Assembly (NCBI GenBank): GCA_002305965.1
Contig: DBRM01000046.1
Location: 1 to 21,939, forward strand
DNA length: 21,939 bases
Origin: Syntrophomonas sp. UBA1368
GTDB lineage: Bacteria; Bacillota; Syntrophomonadia; Syntrophomonadales; Syntrophomonadaceae
Direction: 5' to 3'
Of the stretch, positions 1 through 6,807 are shown in pieces; the stretch's first letter is position 1; each line of letters begins with the position of its first letter. Below the pieces are notes generated by a model, which was not told the DNA's origin, made no database searches, and saw only the letters and a list, made by a program, of their open reading frames with translations. A program made the position numbers and the translations under genes.

Positions 1-473
1 CCCGGCCGGTCATTATGGATCGTAATAACGGTAGGATACTGCCCGCTGAATTCAACATGCAGTCCATTCAGGGAATTGATCATAACTTTGCCGCCGCCAA
101 TGGAAGATCCGATCAGTTCGCAGTTTTCTGTGTCATCTTTTTTCAGAACAATTCGTACTGAATTGGGATGTACATCGCCCAGATCTTCATTATGAAAGGT
201 ATATCTTATTCCGGCGGCTTCCGCCAGGGAAAAGGAATCTTTGATCCTTTCATCATCGGCTGCCATGCCCAGAACTCCTCCCAAAAGGGCTTTATCCGTA
301 CCATGCCCTTTATGGGTTTTGGCAAAAGAACCATGCAGATAAAAATCAGCCTGTCTGATATTGGGCCCGGCAATTTTGCGGGCAATATTCCCCAGTCTGA
401 CAGCTCCGGCAGTATGTGAACTGGACGGTCCGACCATGATTGGTCCGAGTACATCGAAAAGTCCGATCTCCAT
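1..473 (-). CDS. sdaAB: L-serine dehydratase, iron-sulfur-dependent, beta subunit (3' end outside window)
   Basis: This subunit pairs with an Fe-S-carrying alpha subunit to deaminate L-serine to pyruvate and ammonia in the cytosol. Translating back from the ATG at 473 gives 157 residues with no stop before the window edge. The start MEIGLFDVLGPIMVGPSSSH and the SSSHTAGAVRLG motif (about residues 17-28) are typical of the beta subunit. HGSFAKTHKGHGTDKAL (about 47-63) is the second conserved block. The last visible residues, TIHNDRP, look like the first strand of the C-terminal ACT domain, so roughly 60-70 residues are missing. GGAGG lies 7 nt before the ATG, which fixes the start. The alpha subunit, usually the next gene, would lie outside the window. 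The gene diverges from fprA. Family assignment is firm; regulation is not visible beyond the shared divergent region. Confidence 0.93.
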   Translation of the reverse strand, partial: MEIGLFDVLGPIMVGPSSSHTAGAVRLGNIARKIAGPNIRQADFYLHGSFAKTHKGHGTDKALLGGVLGMAADDERIKDSFSLAEAAGIRYTFHNEDLGDVHPNSVRIVLKKDDTENCELIGSSIGGGKVMINSLNGLHVEFSGQYPTVITIHNDRP

Positions 474-506
474 AAATACCCTCCGTCATTCTTACTACAT
501 TAAGGT

Positions 507-517
507 TATCACATGAT
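507..517 (-). promoter_or_regulatory. Candidate operator, copy 1 of an 11-nt motif
   Basis: Read on the minus strand this is ATCATGTGATA, whose ATCA and TGAT arms form an inverted repeat around two bases. The identical 11-mer occurs on the plus strand at 640-650, on the fprA side of the same divergent region. This copy lies about 35 nt upstream of the sdaAB start. Which protein binds, if any, is unknown. Confidence 0.3.
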
Positions 518-639
518 CTGACCAATATTATTATTGAACTAAATCTATCATATTACACCCCCATTCTGCTGACAAGAAAGGGTTTTGACTTGCGATTGCG
601 GTTGCTATAAACTGTCTTCCCCAATTTCTTATGCTTCGC

Positions 640-654
640 ATCATGTGATATAAT
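640..654 (+). promoter_or_regulatory. Extended -10 promoter of fprA overlapping motif copy 2
   Basis: TGATATAAT at 646-654 is an extended -10 element (TG, one base, then a perfect TATAAT). No good -35 is seen, which fits an extended -10 promoter. The 11-mer ATCATGTGATA (640-650) overlaps it, so a protein bound there would cover the polymerase contact. An alternative weaker pair, TTGACT 585-590 and TATAAA 606-611, has only 15 nt of spacing. Confidence 0.5.
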
Positions 655-713
655 CTGAATATTACATGACTATTGCTGCACAATATAAGAAATGAAGTAA
701 GGGTGGGATGAAT

Positions 714-1901
714 ATGCGTTTTTCAATTACAAACAAAGTCAGCTGGATCGGCAAAATAGACTGGGAACTTAGACGTTTTCATGGCGATGAATACTCTACA
801 CATAGGGGCAGTTCTTACAATTCTTATCTGATCGAGGATGAAAAAACGGTATTGATCGATACGGTTTGGGCACCTTTTGGCAGAGAATATGTTGACAACT
901 TAAAAAAGACCATCGACCTGAATAAAATTGACTATGTCATTGCCCAGCATGCAGAATCAGATCATAGCGGAGCTCTTCCCTTCCTGATGAAGGAAATCCC
1001 TTCGGTACCGATTTATTGTACCGCTGCCGGAGCTAAAATTTTAAAAGGCCATTATCATGAGAATTGGAATTTTATTGAGTATAAAACTGGTGATACCCTC
1101 GATATTGGAAGCAGCCAGTTGGTTTTTGTGGAAGCAAAAATGCTTCATTGGCCGGACAGTTCTTTCACTTATATGACGGGTGATAACATCCTGTTCAGCA
1201 ACGACGCTTTCGGCCAGCATTATGCTTCAGAACTTATGTACAACGATCTGGTCGATCAAGCAGAATTATATCAGGAAGCCTTGAAGTATTATGCCAATAT
1301 CCTTACCCCTTTCAGTCCTCTGGTAACAAAAAAGATTCAGGAAGTGCTTTCACTGAATCTCCCCGTAAATATTATTGCGCCCAGTCATGGAATAATCTGG
1401 CGGGATCAACCAGGTCAAATTATCAATAAATACCTGGAGTGGGCTGACGGGTATCAGGAAAACCAGATCACCATCATCTATGACACCATGTGGAATGGAA
1501 CCAAAAGAATGGCGGAAGCCATCGCAGAGGGAATAAAATCTGCTGCCCCTGATATTGAAATAAAATTATTCAATCTGGCTCACTCGGATAAAAATGATGT
1601 GATTACTGAATTATTCAAGTCCAGGGCCTTCTTAGTCGGCTCCTCAACCATCAATCGGGGTATTTTATCCGCTGCCGCTGGTATGCTTGAGATGATCGCC
1701 GGATTAGGCTTTAAAAATAAAAAAGCAGCAGCATTCGGCTCCTATGGCTGGAGCGGTGAATCAACAGCAATTATCCAGGAAAGGCTGAAAGCAGCGAAAA
1801 TAGAAGTGCTCGAACCGGGTCTTAAAGTAATATGGAATCCTGATGAGGACGGAAAACAAAAGTGTTTCGAATTTGGCCGGGAATTTGCCGGGCGGCTTTA
1901 A
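714..1901 (+). CDS. fprA: Flavodiiron protein (FprA-type oxygen/NO reductase)
   Basis: Class A flavodiiron proteins reduce O2 to water, or NO to N2O, using electrons usually supplied by rubredoxin, and protect anaerobes in the cytosol. The N-terminal metallo-beta-lactamase-like domain (about residues 1-245) carries all the diiron ligands: H79, E81 and D83 in HAESDH, then H145, D164 and H225 in PSHG. The C-terminal flavodoxin domain (about 250-395) begins with the FMN phosphate loop YDTMWNGTKRMAEA. The 395-residue length is normal, and there is no fused rubredoxin or flavin reductase domain. An in-frame ATG at 708 abuts the GGGTGG sequence; the ATG at 714 has proper spacing and is preferred. 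The ferritin gene follows 140 nt downstream, which fits a joint role in oxygen and iron handling (inference). Confidence 0.95.
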   Translation: MRFSITNKVSWIGKIDWELRRFHGDEYSTHRGSSYNSYLIEDEKTVLIDTVWAPFGREYVDNLKKTIDLNKIDYVIAQHAESDHSGALPFLMKEIPSVPIYCTAAGAKILKGHYHENWNFIEYKTGDTLDIGSSQLVFVEAKMLHWPDSSFTYMTGDNILFSNDAFGQHYASELMYNDLVDQAELYQEALKYYANILTPFSPLVTKKIQEVLSLNLPVNIIAPSHGIIWRDQPGQIINKYLEWADGYQENQITIIYDTMWNGTKRMAEAIAEGIKSAAPDIEIKLFNLAHSDKNDVITELFKSRAFLVGSSTINRGILSAAAGMLEMIAGLGFKNKKAAAFGSYGWSGESTAIIQERLKAAKIEVLEPGLKVIWNPDEDGKQKCFEFGREFAGRL

Positions 1902-1947
1902 AAGCGGCCAATTTCTTTAGGTCATTACTTGTCAATAAAAAGTATAG

Positions 1948-1953
1948 TATAAT
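1948..1953 (+). promoter_or_regulatory. Candidate -10 element of the ferritin gene
   Basis: A perfect TATAAT lies about 90 nt upstream of the ferritin start. The best -35-like match, TTGTCA at 1929-1934, is only 13 nt away, so the -35 is unclear. No convincing terminator separates fprA from ferritin, so readthrough is also possible. Confidence 0.35.
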
Positions 1954-2013
1954 GAAAACGTGTTACATCCAAGGATAAACCAGTGATTCATAAATTGCTT
2001 GATATCCTGATGT

Positions 2014-2025
2014 AATAATATTATT
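2014..2025. promoter_or_regulatory. 12-nt perfect palindrome in the ferritin leader
   Basis: AATAATATTATT is its own reverse complement and sits just before the ferritin ribosome binding site. Its AT-rich form resembles half of a PerR/Fur-type box (TTATAAT-n-ATTATAA), regulators that commonly control ferritin genes. In AT-rich DNA, chance occurrence is quite possible. Confidence 0.25.
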
Positions 2026-2041
2026 GAATGAGGTGACGTGG

Positions 2042-2557
2042 ATGTTAAATGAAAAAGTCAAAGAATTATTAAATGAGCAGATCAATAAAGAGCTTTATTC
2101 CGCCTATCTTTATTTGGATATGGCCAATTATTATGCGAATGAAGGATTAAGCGGTTTTGAAAATTGGTATTACGTTCAGGCCCAGGAAGAACGTGACCAT
2201 GCCATGTTATTTAGAACCTATCTGCAAAATAACGGTGAAAAAGTCATTCTGAAAGCAATCGCTCAGCCTGATAAAGAATATACTTCCTTCAGCGATCCAT
2301 TGGCTGCTGCACTTGAACATGAACGCTATGTAACTGCTTCAATCAATACGATTTATGCTGCTGCACATGAGATCCATGATTACCGGACCATGCAGTTTCT
2401 GGACTGGTTTATTAAGGAACAAGGAGAAGAAGAAAAGAACTCCGAGGATCTGATTAAAAAATTCGAGTTATTCGGCAGTGATGCCAAAGGGCTCTATATG
2501 CTGGACTCTGAGTTGGGTGCCAGAGTGTACGCAGCACCATCCCTGGTTTTGGATTAG
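2042..2557 (+). CDS. ftnA: Bacterial non-heme ferritin
   Basis: The protein oxidises Fe(II) and stores it as a mineral inside a 24-subunit cytosolic shell. The complete ferroxidase centre of the prokaryotic FtnA group is present: E17, E50, H53, E94, Q127 and E130. The 171-residue length and four-helix pattern (NEQINKELYSAYLYLDMA, then QAQEERDHAMLF) are typical, and no heme-ligand Met of a bacterioferritin is evident at the usual place. The ATG at 2042 follows GAGGTGA with good spacing; an upstream in-frame start at 2024 would overlap that ribosome binding site. The gene follows fprA on the same strand and ends in a strong terminator, so it may be both independently transcribed and co-transcribed. 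Confidence 0.94.
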   Translation: MLNEKVKELLNEQINKELYSAYLYLDMANYYANEGLSGFENWYYVQAQEERDHAMLFRTYLQNNGEKVILKAIAQPDKEYTSFSDPLAAALEHERYVTASINTIYAAAHEIHDYRTMQFLDWFIKEQGEEEKNSEDLIKKFELFGSDAKGLYMLDSELGARVYAAPSLVLD

Positions 2558-2573
2558 TTTATCAAGTTAAGAG

Positions 2574-2618
2574 AGCCGGATAGGCAAAAGGTTCGCCTCT
2601 TGCTTATCCGGCTTTTTT
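2574..2618 (+). terminator. Rho-independent terminator after ferritin
   Basis: AGCCGGATA-GGCAA pairs with TTGC-TTATCCGGCT in a long GC-rich hairpin, followed by a run of T. The minus-strand side has no T-run, so it acts on the plus strand only. Confidence 0.92.
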
Positions 2619-2753
2619 CATGTTCACATTATCAAATTATTAATGATCTGCAGCTTCATCGTAAAATGACACAAGAGTCTTTCCCTGTCTGCTTTATAAA
2701 TTTTTCGCTGCAGAATTATCAATGCCAATGGGAAGCAAAATCTTTCCACTTTT

Positions 2754-3017
2754 TTAACTGCATTCAAAGATCAATTGCTCGTTTTCTTCTGCCGCTTCCA
2801 TAAAAACATGTAAGATGGAATCTGCATATTCCCCCAGATAACTTTGCATAGCTTCCGTTTCCACTAATTTGATCGATACCGGGTCAGAAAGAGTCGTTAG
2901 CATATCCCAAAGAGCATCGAGGTTTCCTCCGTAATAATCAGGAAAGTTTAATTTCTTCCTGAGATATCGATGAGTGCTCCCTACCGAAGTCATTCTTTTA
3001 CCGTTTAAGATGATCAT
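2754..3017 (-). CDS. Barstar-family ribonuclease inhibitor
   Basis: A cytosolic inhibitor that would block the barnase-type RNase encoded just upstream. It has 87 residues, the normal barstar length. The family hallmark PDYYGGNLDALWD (about residues 26-38) is intact, including D34 and D38, which correspond to the barstar Asp35 and Asp39 that plug the RNase active site. E74 in VFMEA corresponds to Glu76. The start has AGAGGAA upstream. It begins 20 nt after the RNase stop codon on the same strand, so toxin and antidote are made from one transcript (inference). Barstar-like proteins also occur alone; here the partner is adjacent, which makes the pairing solid. Confidence 0.93.
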   Translation of the reverse strand: MIILNGKRMTSVGSTHRYLRKKLNFPDYYGGNLDALWDMLTTLSDPVSIKLVETEAMQSYLGEYADSILHVFMEAAEENEQLIFECS

Positions 3018-3037
3018 ATCTCTGTTCCTCTCGTTTA

Positions 3038-3547
3038 TTAATAGAATTGCTTAAAACTGGCATAATGGTCATCGGTGTAATAAATCAATCCATCATTGGA
3101 ATAAACGATCCGCTCCCCTCCCCGGTATCCGCCGTAGTAATTCACATCACATTCCCGCCAGATCCTGCCTTCTGATTTGGGCAGCAGTCCTTCCCTATTG
3201 CCGAAGATATCACCGCCGATACACTTTTTATCAGTGACTTCCCAAAGATTTCCTTCATTATTCTTCCACCCCAGTGCCAAGGCCTCATCTTTGGTAATAT
3301 AATTGGGCGGCAATTGTTGATAAATATGAATATATTCTGCTACATCCTCTGGTTTACTGTAATCCTGATTTTTCTCGATCCGGTTTTGGTTTATATCTTC
3401 TGGTCGGTCTGCAGACGTTTCATATATACCGGGACTTTTGTCAGCGGAAAGATTACGATCCTCATCTGCCGCATGCAAGCAACCCATCATCACAAGGGAT
3501 GAACAAATAAATATCAAAATACAATAAAGAACTTTCTTCATTTTCAC
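3038..3547 (-). CDS. Barnase-type secreted guanyl-preferring ribonuclease, probable lipoprotein
   Basis: An extracellular endoribonuclease of the barnase (microbial N1/T1) family. The catalytic domain is about residues 62-169 and conserves the barnase residues: K86 (Lys27), R118 (Arg59), E132 (Glu73, base), R142 and R146 (Arg83, Arg87) and H161 (His102, acid). Residues 1-23 are an export signal ending in VMMGC, a loose lipobox. A charged, low-complexity spacer (about 24-61) then suggests a membrane-tethered lipoprotein rather than a freely secreted enzyme. C109 and C133 sit at barnase Ser50 and Ala74, on neighbouring strands, and could form a disulfide. The start given is GTG at 3547, 10 nt after GGAGG; ATG at 3541 is the alternative. 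The barstar gene follows after 20 nt. Confidence 0.92.
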   Translation of the reverse strand: MKMKKVLYCILIFICSSLVMMGCLHAADEDRNLSADKSPGIYETSADRPEDINQNRIEKNQDYSKPEDVAEYIHIYQQLPPNYITKDEALALGWKNNEGNLWEVTDKKCIGGDIFGNREGLLPKSEGRIWRECDVNYYGGYRGGERIVYSNDGLIYYTDDHYASFKQFY

Positions 3548-3676
3548 CTTCGTTTTGCCTCCAATAAAGATTAATATATCTTTTGCTCTACATCTAATTT
3601 TTGCACATTATATTTTTGTGTCAATCTCAGTATTGATCAATCCCTCCTGCCAAATTGTATAGCTGTTTTGACGTGA

Positions 3677-3706
3677 TTATCAGTTTCAATAATTTCATGC
3701 TATAAT
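3677..3706 (+). promoter_or_regulatory. Extended -10 promoter upstream of the kinase-fusion gene
   Basis: TGCTATAAT at 3698-3706 is an extended -10 with a perfect TATAAT. TTATCA at 3677-3682 is a 4/6 match to a -35, with 18 nt of spacing. The predicted leader is about 75 nt. Confidence 0.5.
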
Positions 3707-3785
3707 ATTCTAAAAATGACAGCTAAAAGCCAGTACTGTTTCATAATATGAACTAATTGATCATTATTTACATGAGGTGAATTCT

Positions 3786-4712
3786 TTGATCATAACTGTT
3801 TCCAGGCAGACCGGAAGCCTGGGGAAAGAAATTATTGATCTTTTAGGCCAAAAACTTGGTATCCCAATTATAACCCGTGATTTGGTTATGAATCATTGGT
3901 TCCCTGAAATTGCCAGCAAACACGAGTTACATATGCTTTCCGAAAGCCCTGCTTATTTTCTTACCACATCCTCCGCAGGAATCAGTTTTGCCCAGCACCT
4001 GGAAGACAAGTTAAAAGATTTTACCACCCGTCAGGATGCTATCATTTTCGGTCTGGGGTCGCAGATCATTTTTTCGCATCATGCTGATGCTTTGCATGTA
4101 AAGATCATGGCTTCCCGCCAGGTTCGCATCCAGCGGATCATGCATACTCACTCTCTGGAACAGCAAGAAGCAGAGCGCTTCCTGGAGTTGACCGACCGTA
4201 AACATAAACGCTATATCTCTGCAATATACGGTTTGGATTGGTCGGAACCATCTCTTTATGATATTATCATCAATACCGACTCGATCAGCATAGAAGAAGC
4301 TGCAGCTTTGCTTCATTACACGGTTATAAACCGGCAAGCCGCCTTGCCTGCTGATAAACCGGAAAATACCAAACAAAAAAAAGATGTGATATTTAAACAC
4401 CCTTCAGAAGAAGAATTTGCTAAAATATTGGATATGCATGAAATTGAGTGGCAATATGAACCCAGGACTTTTCCTGTCAAATGGGACGCAGAGGGTAACG
4501 TGACTCAGGCTTTTTCCCCGGATTTTTATCTGCCCAGGTTCAATACTTTTATTGAGCTCACCACCATGGATCAAAAGTATGTTTCGGAGAAGAAGAAAAA
4601 GGTTAAACTGCTAAAAAAATTATATCCCGGTACCAATATCAATATTGTTTTTAAAAATGATTTCAATCATTTGGTCAAGAGGTTTAAGCTGCACGAAGAA
4701 AACTTTGATTAA
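3786..4712 (+). CDS. Cytidylate-kinase-like protein fused to a PD-(D/E)XK-like domain
   Basis: Two-domain, 308-residue protein of unknown role. Residues about 1-180 resemble the cytidylate-kinase-like family: an N-terminal ITVSRQTGSLGKEI in place of the usual Walker A ISREFGSGGREI, an Arg-rich region (MASRQVRIQRIM, about 108-119), and the family signature around YGLDWSEPSLYDIIINTD (about 148-165). After a Lys-rich linker, residues about 205-300 form a second domain with EEEFAKIL, YEPRTFPVKWD, FSPDFYLPRF and FIELTTMD. This is the layout of a PD-(D/E)XK nuclease fold, with PD at 245-246 and E257, but the position of the usual Lys is Thr (ELT). The TTG start at 3786 is chosen because AGGTGA lies 5 nt before it; the GTG at 3777 overlaps that sequence. 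The CNNM gene follows 90 nt later and is probably co-transcribed. Confidence 0.7.
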   Translation: MIITVSRQTGSLGKEIIDLLGQKLGIPIITRDLVMNHWFPEIASKHELHMLSESPAYFLTTSSAGISFAQHLEDKLKDFTTRQDAIIFGLGSQIIFSHHADALHVKIMASRQVRIQRIMHTHSLEQQEAERFLELTDRKHKRYISAIYGLDWSEPSLYDIIINTDSISIEEAAALLHYTVINRQAALPADKPENTKQKKDVIFKHPSEEEFAKILDMHEIEWQYEPRTFPVKWDAEGNVTQAFSPDFYLPRFNTFIELTTMDQKYVSEKKKKVKLLKKLYPGTNINIVFKNDFNHLVKRFKLHEENFD

Positions 4713-4788
4713 TAACTGCATTCATATCCAGTAGTGGTTATCAGCCTCGTATCATTGTTGGCAAATTCATTTTGCGCCAAGCTAAATC

Positions 4789-4805
4789 AGGAGGTTATAC
4801 ATTTG
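4789..4805 (+). promoter_or_regulatory. Ribosome binding site that fixes a TTG start
   Basis: A perfect AGGAGG (4789-4794) stands 8 nt before TTG at 4803. The only longer alternative, GTG at 4734, has no Shine-Dalgarno sequence and would add 23 residues unlike the family. Confidence 0.75.
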
Positions 4806-6149
4806 TCAGGTCTATCATCGGTTTTTTGGCCATTGTTGTTACAATTAACTCTCATTGTCATCAATGCCATCTTTGCCTGTGCTGAAATCGCTATTATATC
4901 AATCAATGATACAAAACTGGCAAAGTTGACTGCTCAAGGGGACAAAAGAGCGATCAGGCTAAGTAAATTGACTTCTCAACCGGCTCGCTTTCTATCCACC
5001 ATTCAGGTAGGTATTACACTGGCAGGTTTTCTGGCCAGCGCTTTTGCTGCGGATAACTTTTCCGATCGTTTGGTTACATTTTTAATAGTAGCCGGTATTA
5101 ATATACCAGCGGCGACCCTGGATACCATATCGGTCATTGTTATTACTTTAATTTTATCGTATTTTACCCTGGTATTAGGCGAACTGGTTCCCAAACGGGT
5201 AGCAATGAGGAAAGCGGAGCAGTTGGCCCTGGCAATGTCTGGATTGATCTATTTCATTTCCCAAATCTTTAGTCCGGTGATTTGGCTGCTAACTGCCTCC
5301 ACCAATGGCATTCTTCGTTTGATGGGGATAGACCCACAAGCTGATGATGAAGTAATTACGGAAGAAGAAATCCGCATGATGGTTGATGCCGGCAGTGAAA
5401 AAGGAGCGATAAGCTCCAATGAAAAAGATATGATCCAGAATATCTTTGAATTTGACGATAAGACTGCTGAAGATATCATGACCCATAGAACCGAAGTTGC
5501 AGTTTTATGGATGGATGAAAGTGATGAGCAGTGGGAAAGCACCATTCAGCAGAGCCGGCACTCAGTTTATCCGGTCTGTGATGAGAGCACCGATAATATT
5601 ATTGGGATCTTAAAGGCAAAGGATTATTTCCGTCTTGAAGATAAAAGCCGTGATTCTGTCATGAAAAATGCCCTGCGCCCAGCGTACTTTGTTCCGGAAA
5701 CAGTCAGGACCGATGTATTGTTCCATAATATGAAAAAAAGCCGCAATCATTTTGCCATTGTGCTGGATGAGTACGGCGGAATGAACGGCATTATAACCAT
5801 GAATGATCTTTTGGAACAGATCGTGGGAGACCTGGAAGATGACGATTCAGTTCCCAAAGAACCGCCGCTTATCGAGCGTATTGATTCGCAGACATGGAAG
5901 ATACTTGGTCTCGCCCCGCTGGATATGGTCGCTGACCAGTTGGGAGTTAAATTGCCCGAAGAGGATTATGATACTTTTGGGGGGCTGATTTTCGGCTTAT
6001 TAGGGGCTGTTCCGGAAGATGGAAGCACACCCGTATTGGATGAGTTTGGCCTTACTATCAAAGTAACAGAAATTAAAAATCACCGCCTTGAAACAGCGGT
6101 TGTTTGTCATTCCTTCAAAAAAGCTGACAATATGGCTAACGTGATGTAA
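4803..6149 (+). CDS. CNNM/HlyC-CorC family membrane protein (DUF21, CBS pair, CorC_HlyC domain)
   Basis: Integral membrane protein of the family often labelled hemolysin or CorC-like; better-studied members act in Mg2+/divalent cation export, but the substrate here is unknown. In the 448-residue product, the DUF21 transmembrane domain covers about 8-185, with hydrophobic segments near 9-30, 63-84, 105-127 and 145-165 and the conserved GELVPKRVA motif. A CBS pair follows (about 225-345; EDIMTHRTEV opens it, and FAIVLDEYGGMNGIITMNDLLE is in its second half). The C-terminal CorC_HlyC domain (about 358-440) contains DYDTFGGLIFGLLG. The start is TTG. It lies in the same direction as the kinase-fusion gene with no terminator between them, and ends at a clear hairpin terminator. 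Confidence 0.92.
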   Translation: MSGLSSVFWPLLLQLTLIVINAIFACAEIAIISINDTKLAKLTAQGDKRAIRLSKLTSQPARFLSTIQVGITLAGFLASAFAADNFSDRLVTFLIVAGINIPAATLDTISVIVITLILSYFTLVLGELVPKRVAMRKAEQLALAMSGLIYFISQIFSPVIWLLTASTNGILRLMGIDPQADDEVITEEEIRMMVDAGSEKGAISSNEKDMIQNIFEFDDKTAEDIMTHRTEVAVLWMDESDEQWESTIQQSRHSVYPVCDESTDNIIGILKAKDYFRLEDKSRDSVMKNALRPAYFVPETVRTDVLFHNMKKSRNHFAIVLDEYGGMNGIITMNDLLEQIVGDLEDDDSVPKEPPLIERIDSQTWKILGLAPLDMVADQLGVKLPEEDYDTFGGLIFGLLGAVPEDGSTPVLDEFGLTIKVTEIKNHRLETAVVCHSFKKADNMANVM

Positions 6150-6162
6150 ACAAAAGAATAAA

Positions 6163-6206
6163 GGCAGATGGTACTTTCAACGATTCAGCTCATCTGCCCT
6201 TTTATT
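6163..6206 (+). terminator. Rho-independent terminator after the CNNM gene
   Basis: GGCAGATG (6163-6170) pairs with CATCTGCC (6191-6198) around a 20-nt loop, followed by CTTTTATT. The minus strand also reads into a T-rich tract, so it may work both ways. Confidence 0.75.
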
Positions 6207-6795
6207 AAAATGAGGAGCTCCAACGAACCTTTATCAACTTTCACCTTTCATTACCTTCTGCACTAACTTCCTGCTGCAACTTTCCATATATCCTTCATCG
6301 CGGTTCTTTCAGTTACTCATTGTCTTCATCAGTCTTACTTTACTTCTGTCCTTACTTTATATCAATCATATAGACCAATGTAAGAACTTCCATACTCTCA
6401 AATCTGATAAAAACCCTTTTCTCTGTCTTCTCCTTGATATAGTGGACTTTATCCACCGGCGTCTATTTTCAGCTGCTTTATTAAGTTTGGCTTCCGGCTC
6501 TGACAGGTTTCCGTTTTAGGAATTCCTTGGAGCTTGACTTAATATTAATTGAATATTCTGACGTTTGCAAAGTTTAAATATGTTTAAATACCTGAGTATA
6601 ATGTATTTATACAGTTTTTTGTTGTATTTGCTCTCTCTTAATATCATTATCTAAAACTTTTATAAATTTTCATTTTGTTTAAGTTTTATGGATAGTATAT
6701 TAAAAAATTCGTCAAATCAATTGCCGGGCGTTTGTGCGCGGCAGGAAATATTACGATCGTGTTTAATAGCATAAATATACCTTTTAAAATATTGA
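6207..6795. other. Gene-free, pyrimidine-rich intergenic stretch
   Basis: About 590 nt with stops in every frame and no recognisable gene, RNA family or mobile element. The plus strand from about 6225 to 6440 is strongly biased to C and T. The part from about 6540 to 6720 is very AT-rich and includes a direct repeat, GTTTAAATA at 6572-6580 and 6582-6590, followed by TATAAT at 6597-6602, a possible -10 for the downstream HPRT-like gene about 200 nt away. It could hold a long leader, an unrecognised small RNA, or decayed sequence; nothing seen decides among these. Confidence 0.5.
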
Positions 6796-6807
6796 TTGGA
6801 GAAAAAT

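Noticed and set aside
206..454. 82-codon open frame on the minus strand
   Set aside because: It overlaps sdaAB in another frame; the sdaAB frame has a full family match and a ribosome binding site.
2600..2803. 67-codon open frame after the ferritin gene
   Set aside because: It starts inside the terminator hairpin, has no family resemblance and runs into the end of the barstar gene.
3632..3765. Two near-identical ATTGATCA(A/T)T sites (3632-3641, 3756-3765) between the RNase and kinase genes
   Set aside because: Short and AT-rich; the match is weak and the second copy is not a full palindrome, so chance is a sufficient explanation.
6214..6384. Possible broken gene starting MRSSNEPLSTF
   Set aside because: Interrupted by TAA codons and has no resemblance to any protein I know; the C/T bias alone explains the partial openness.
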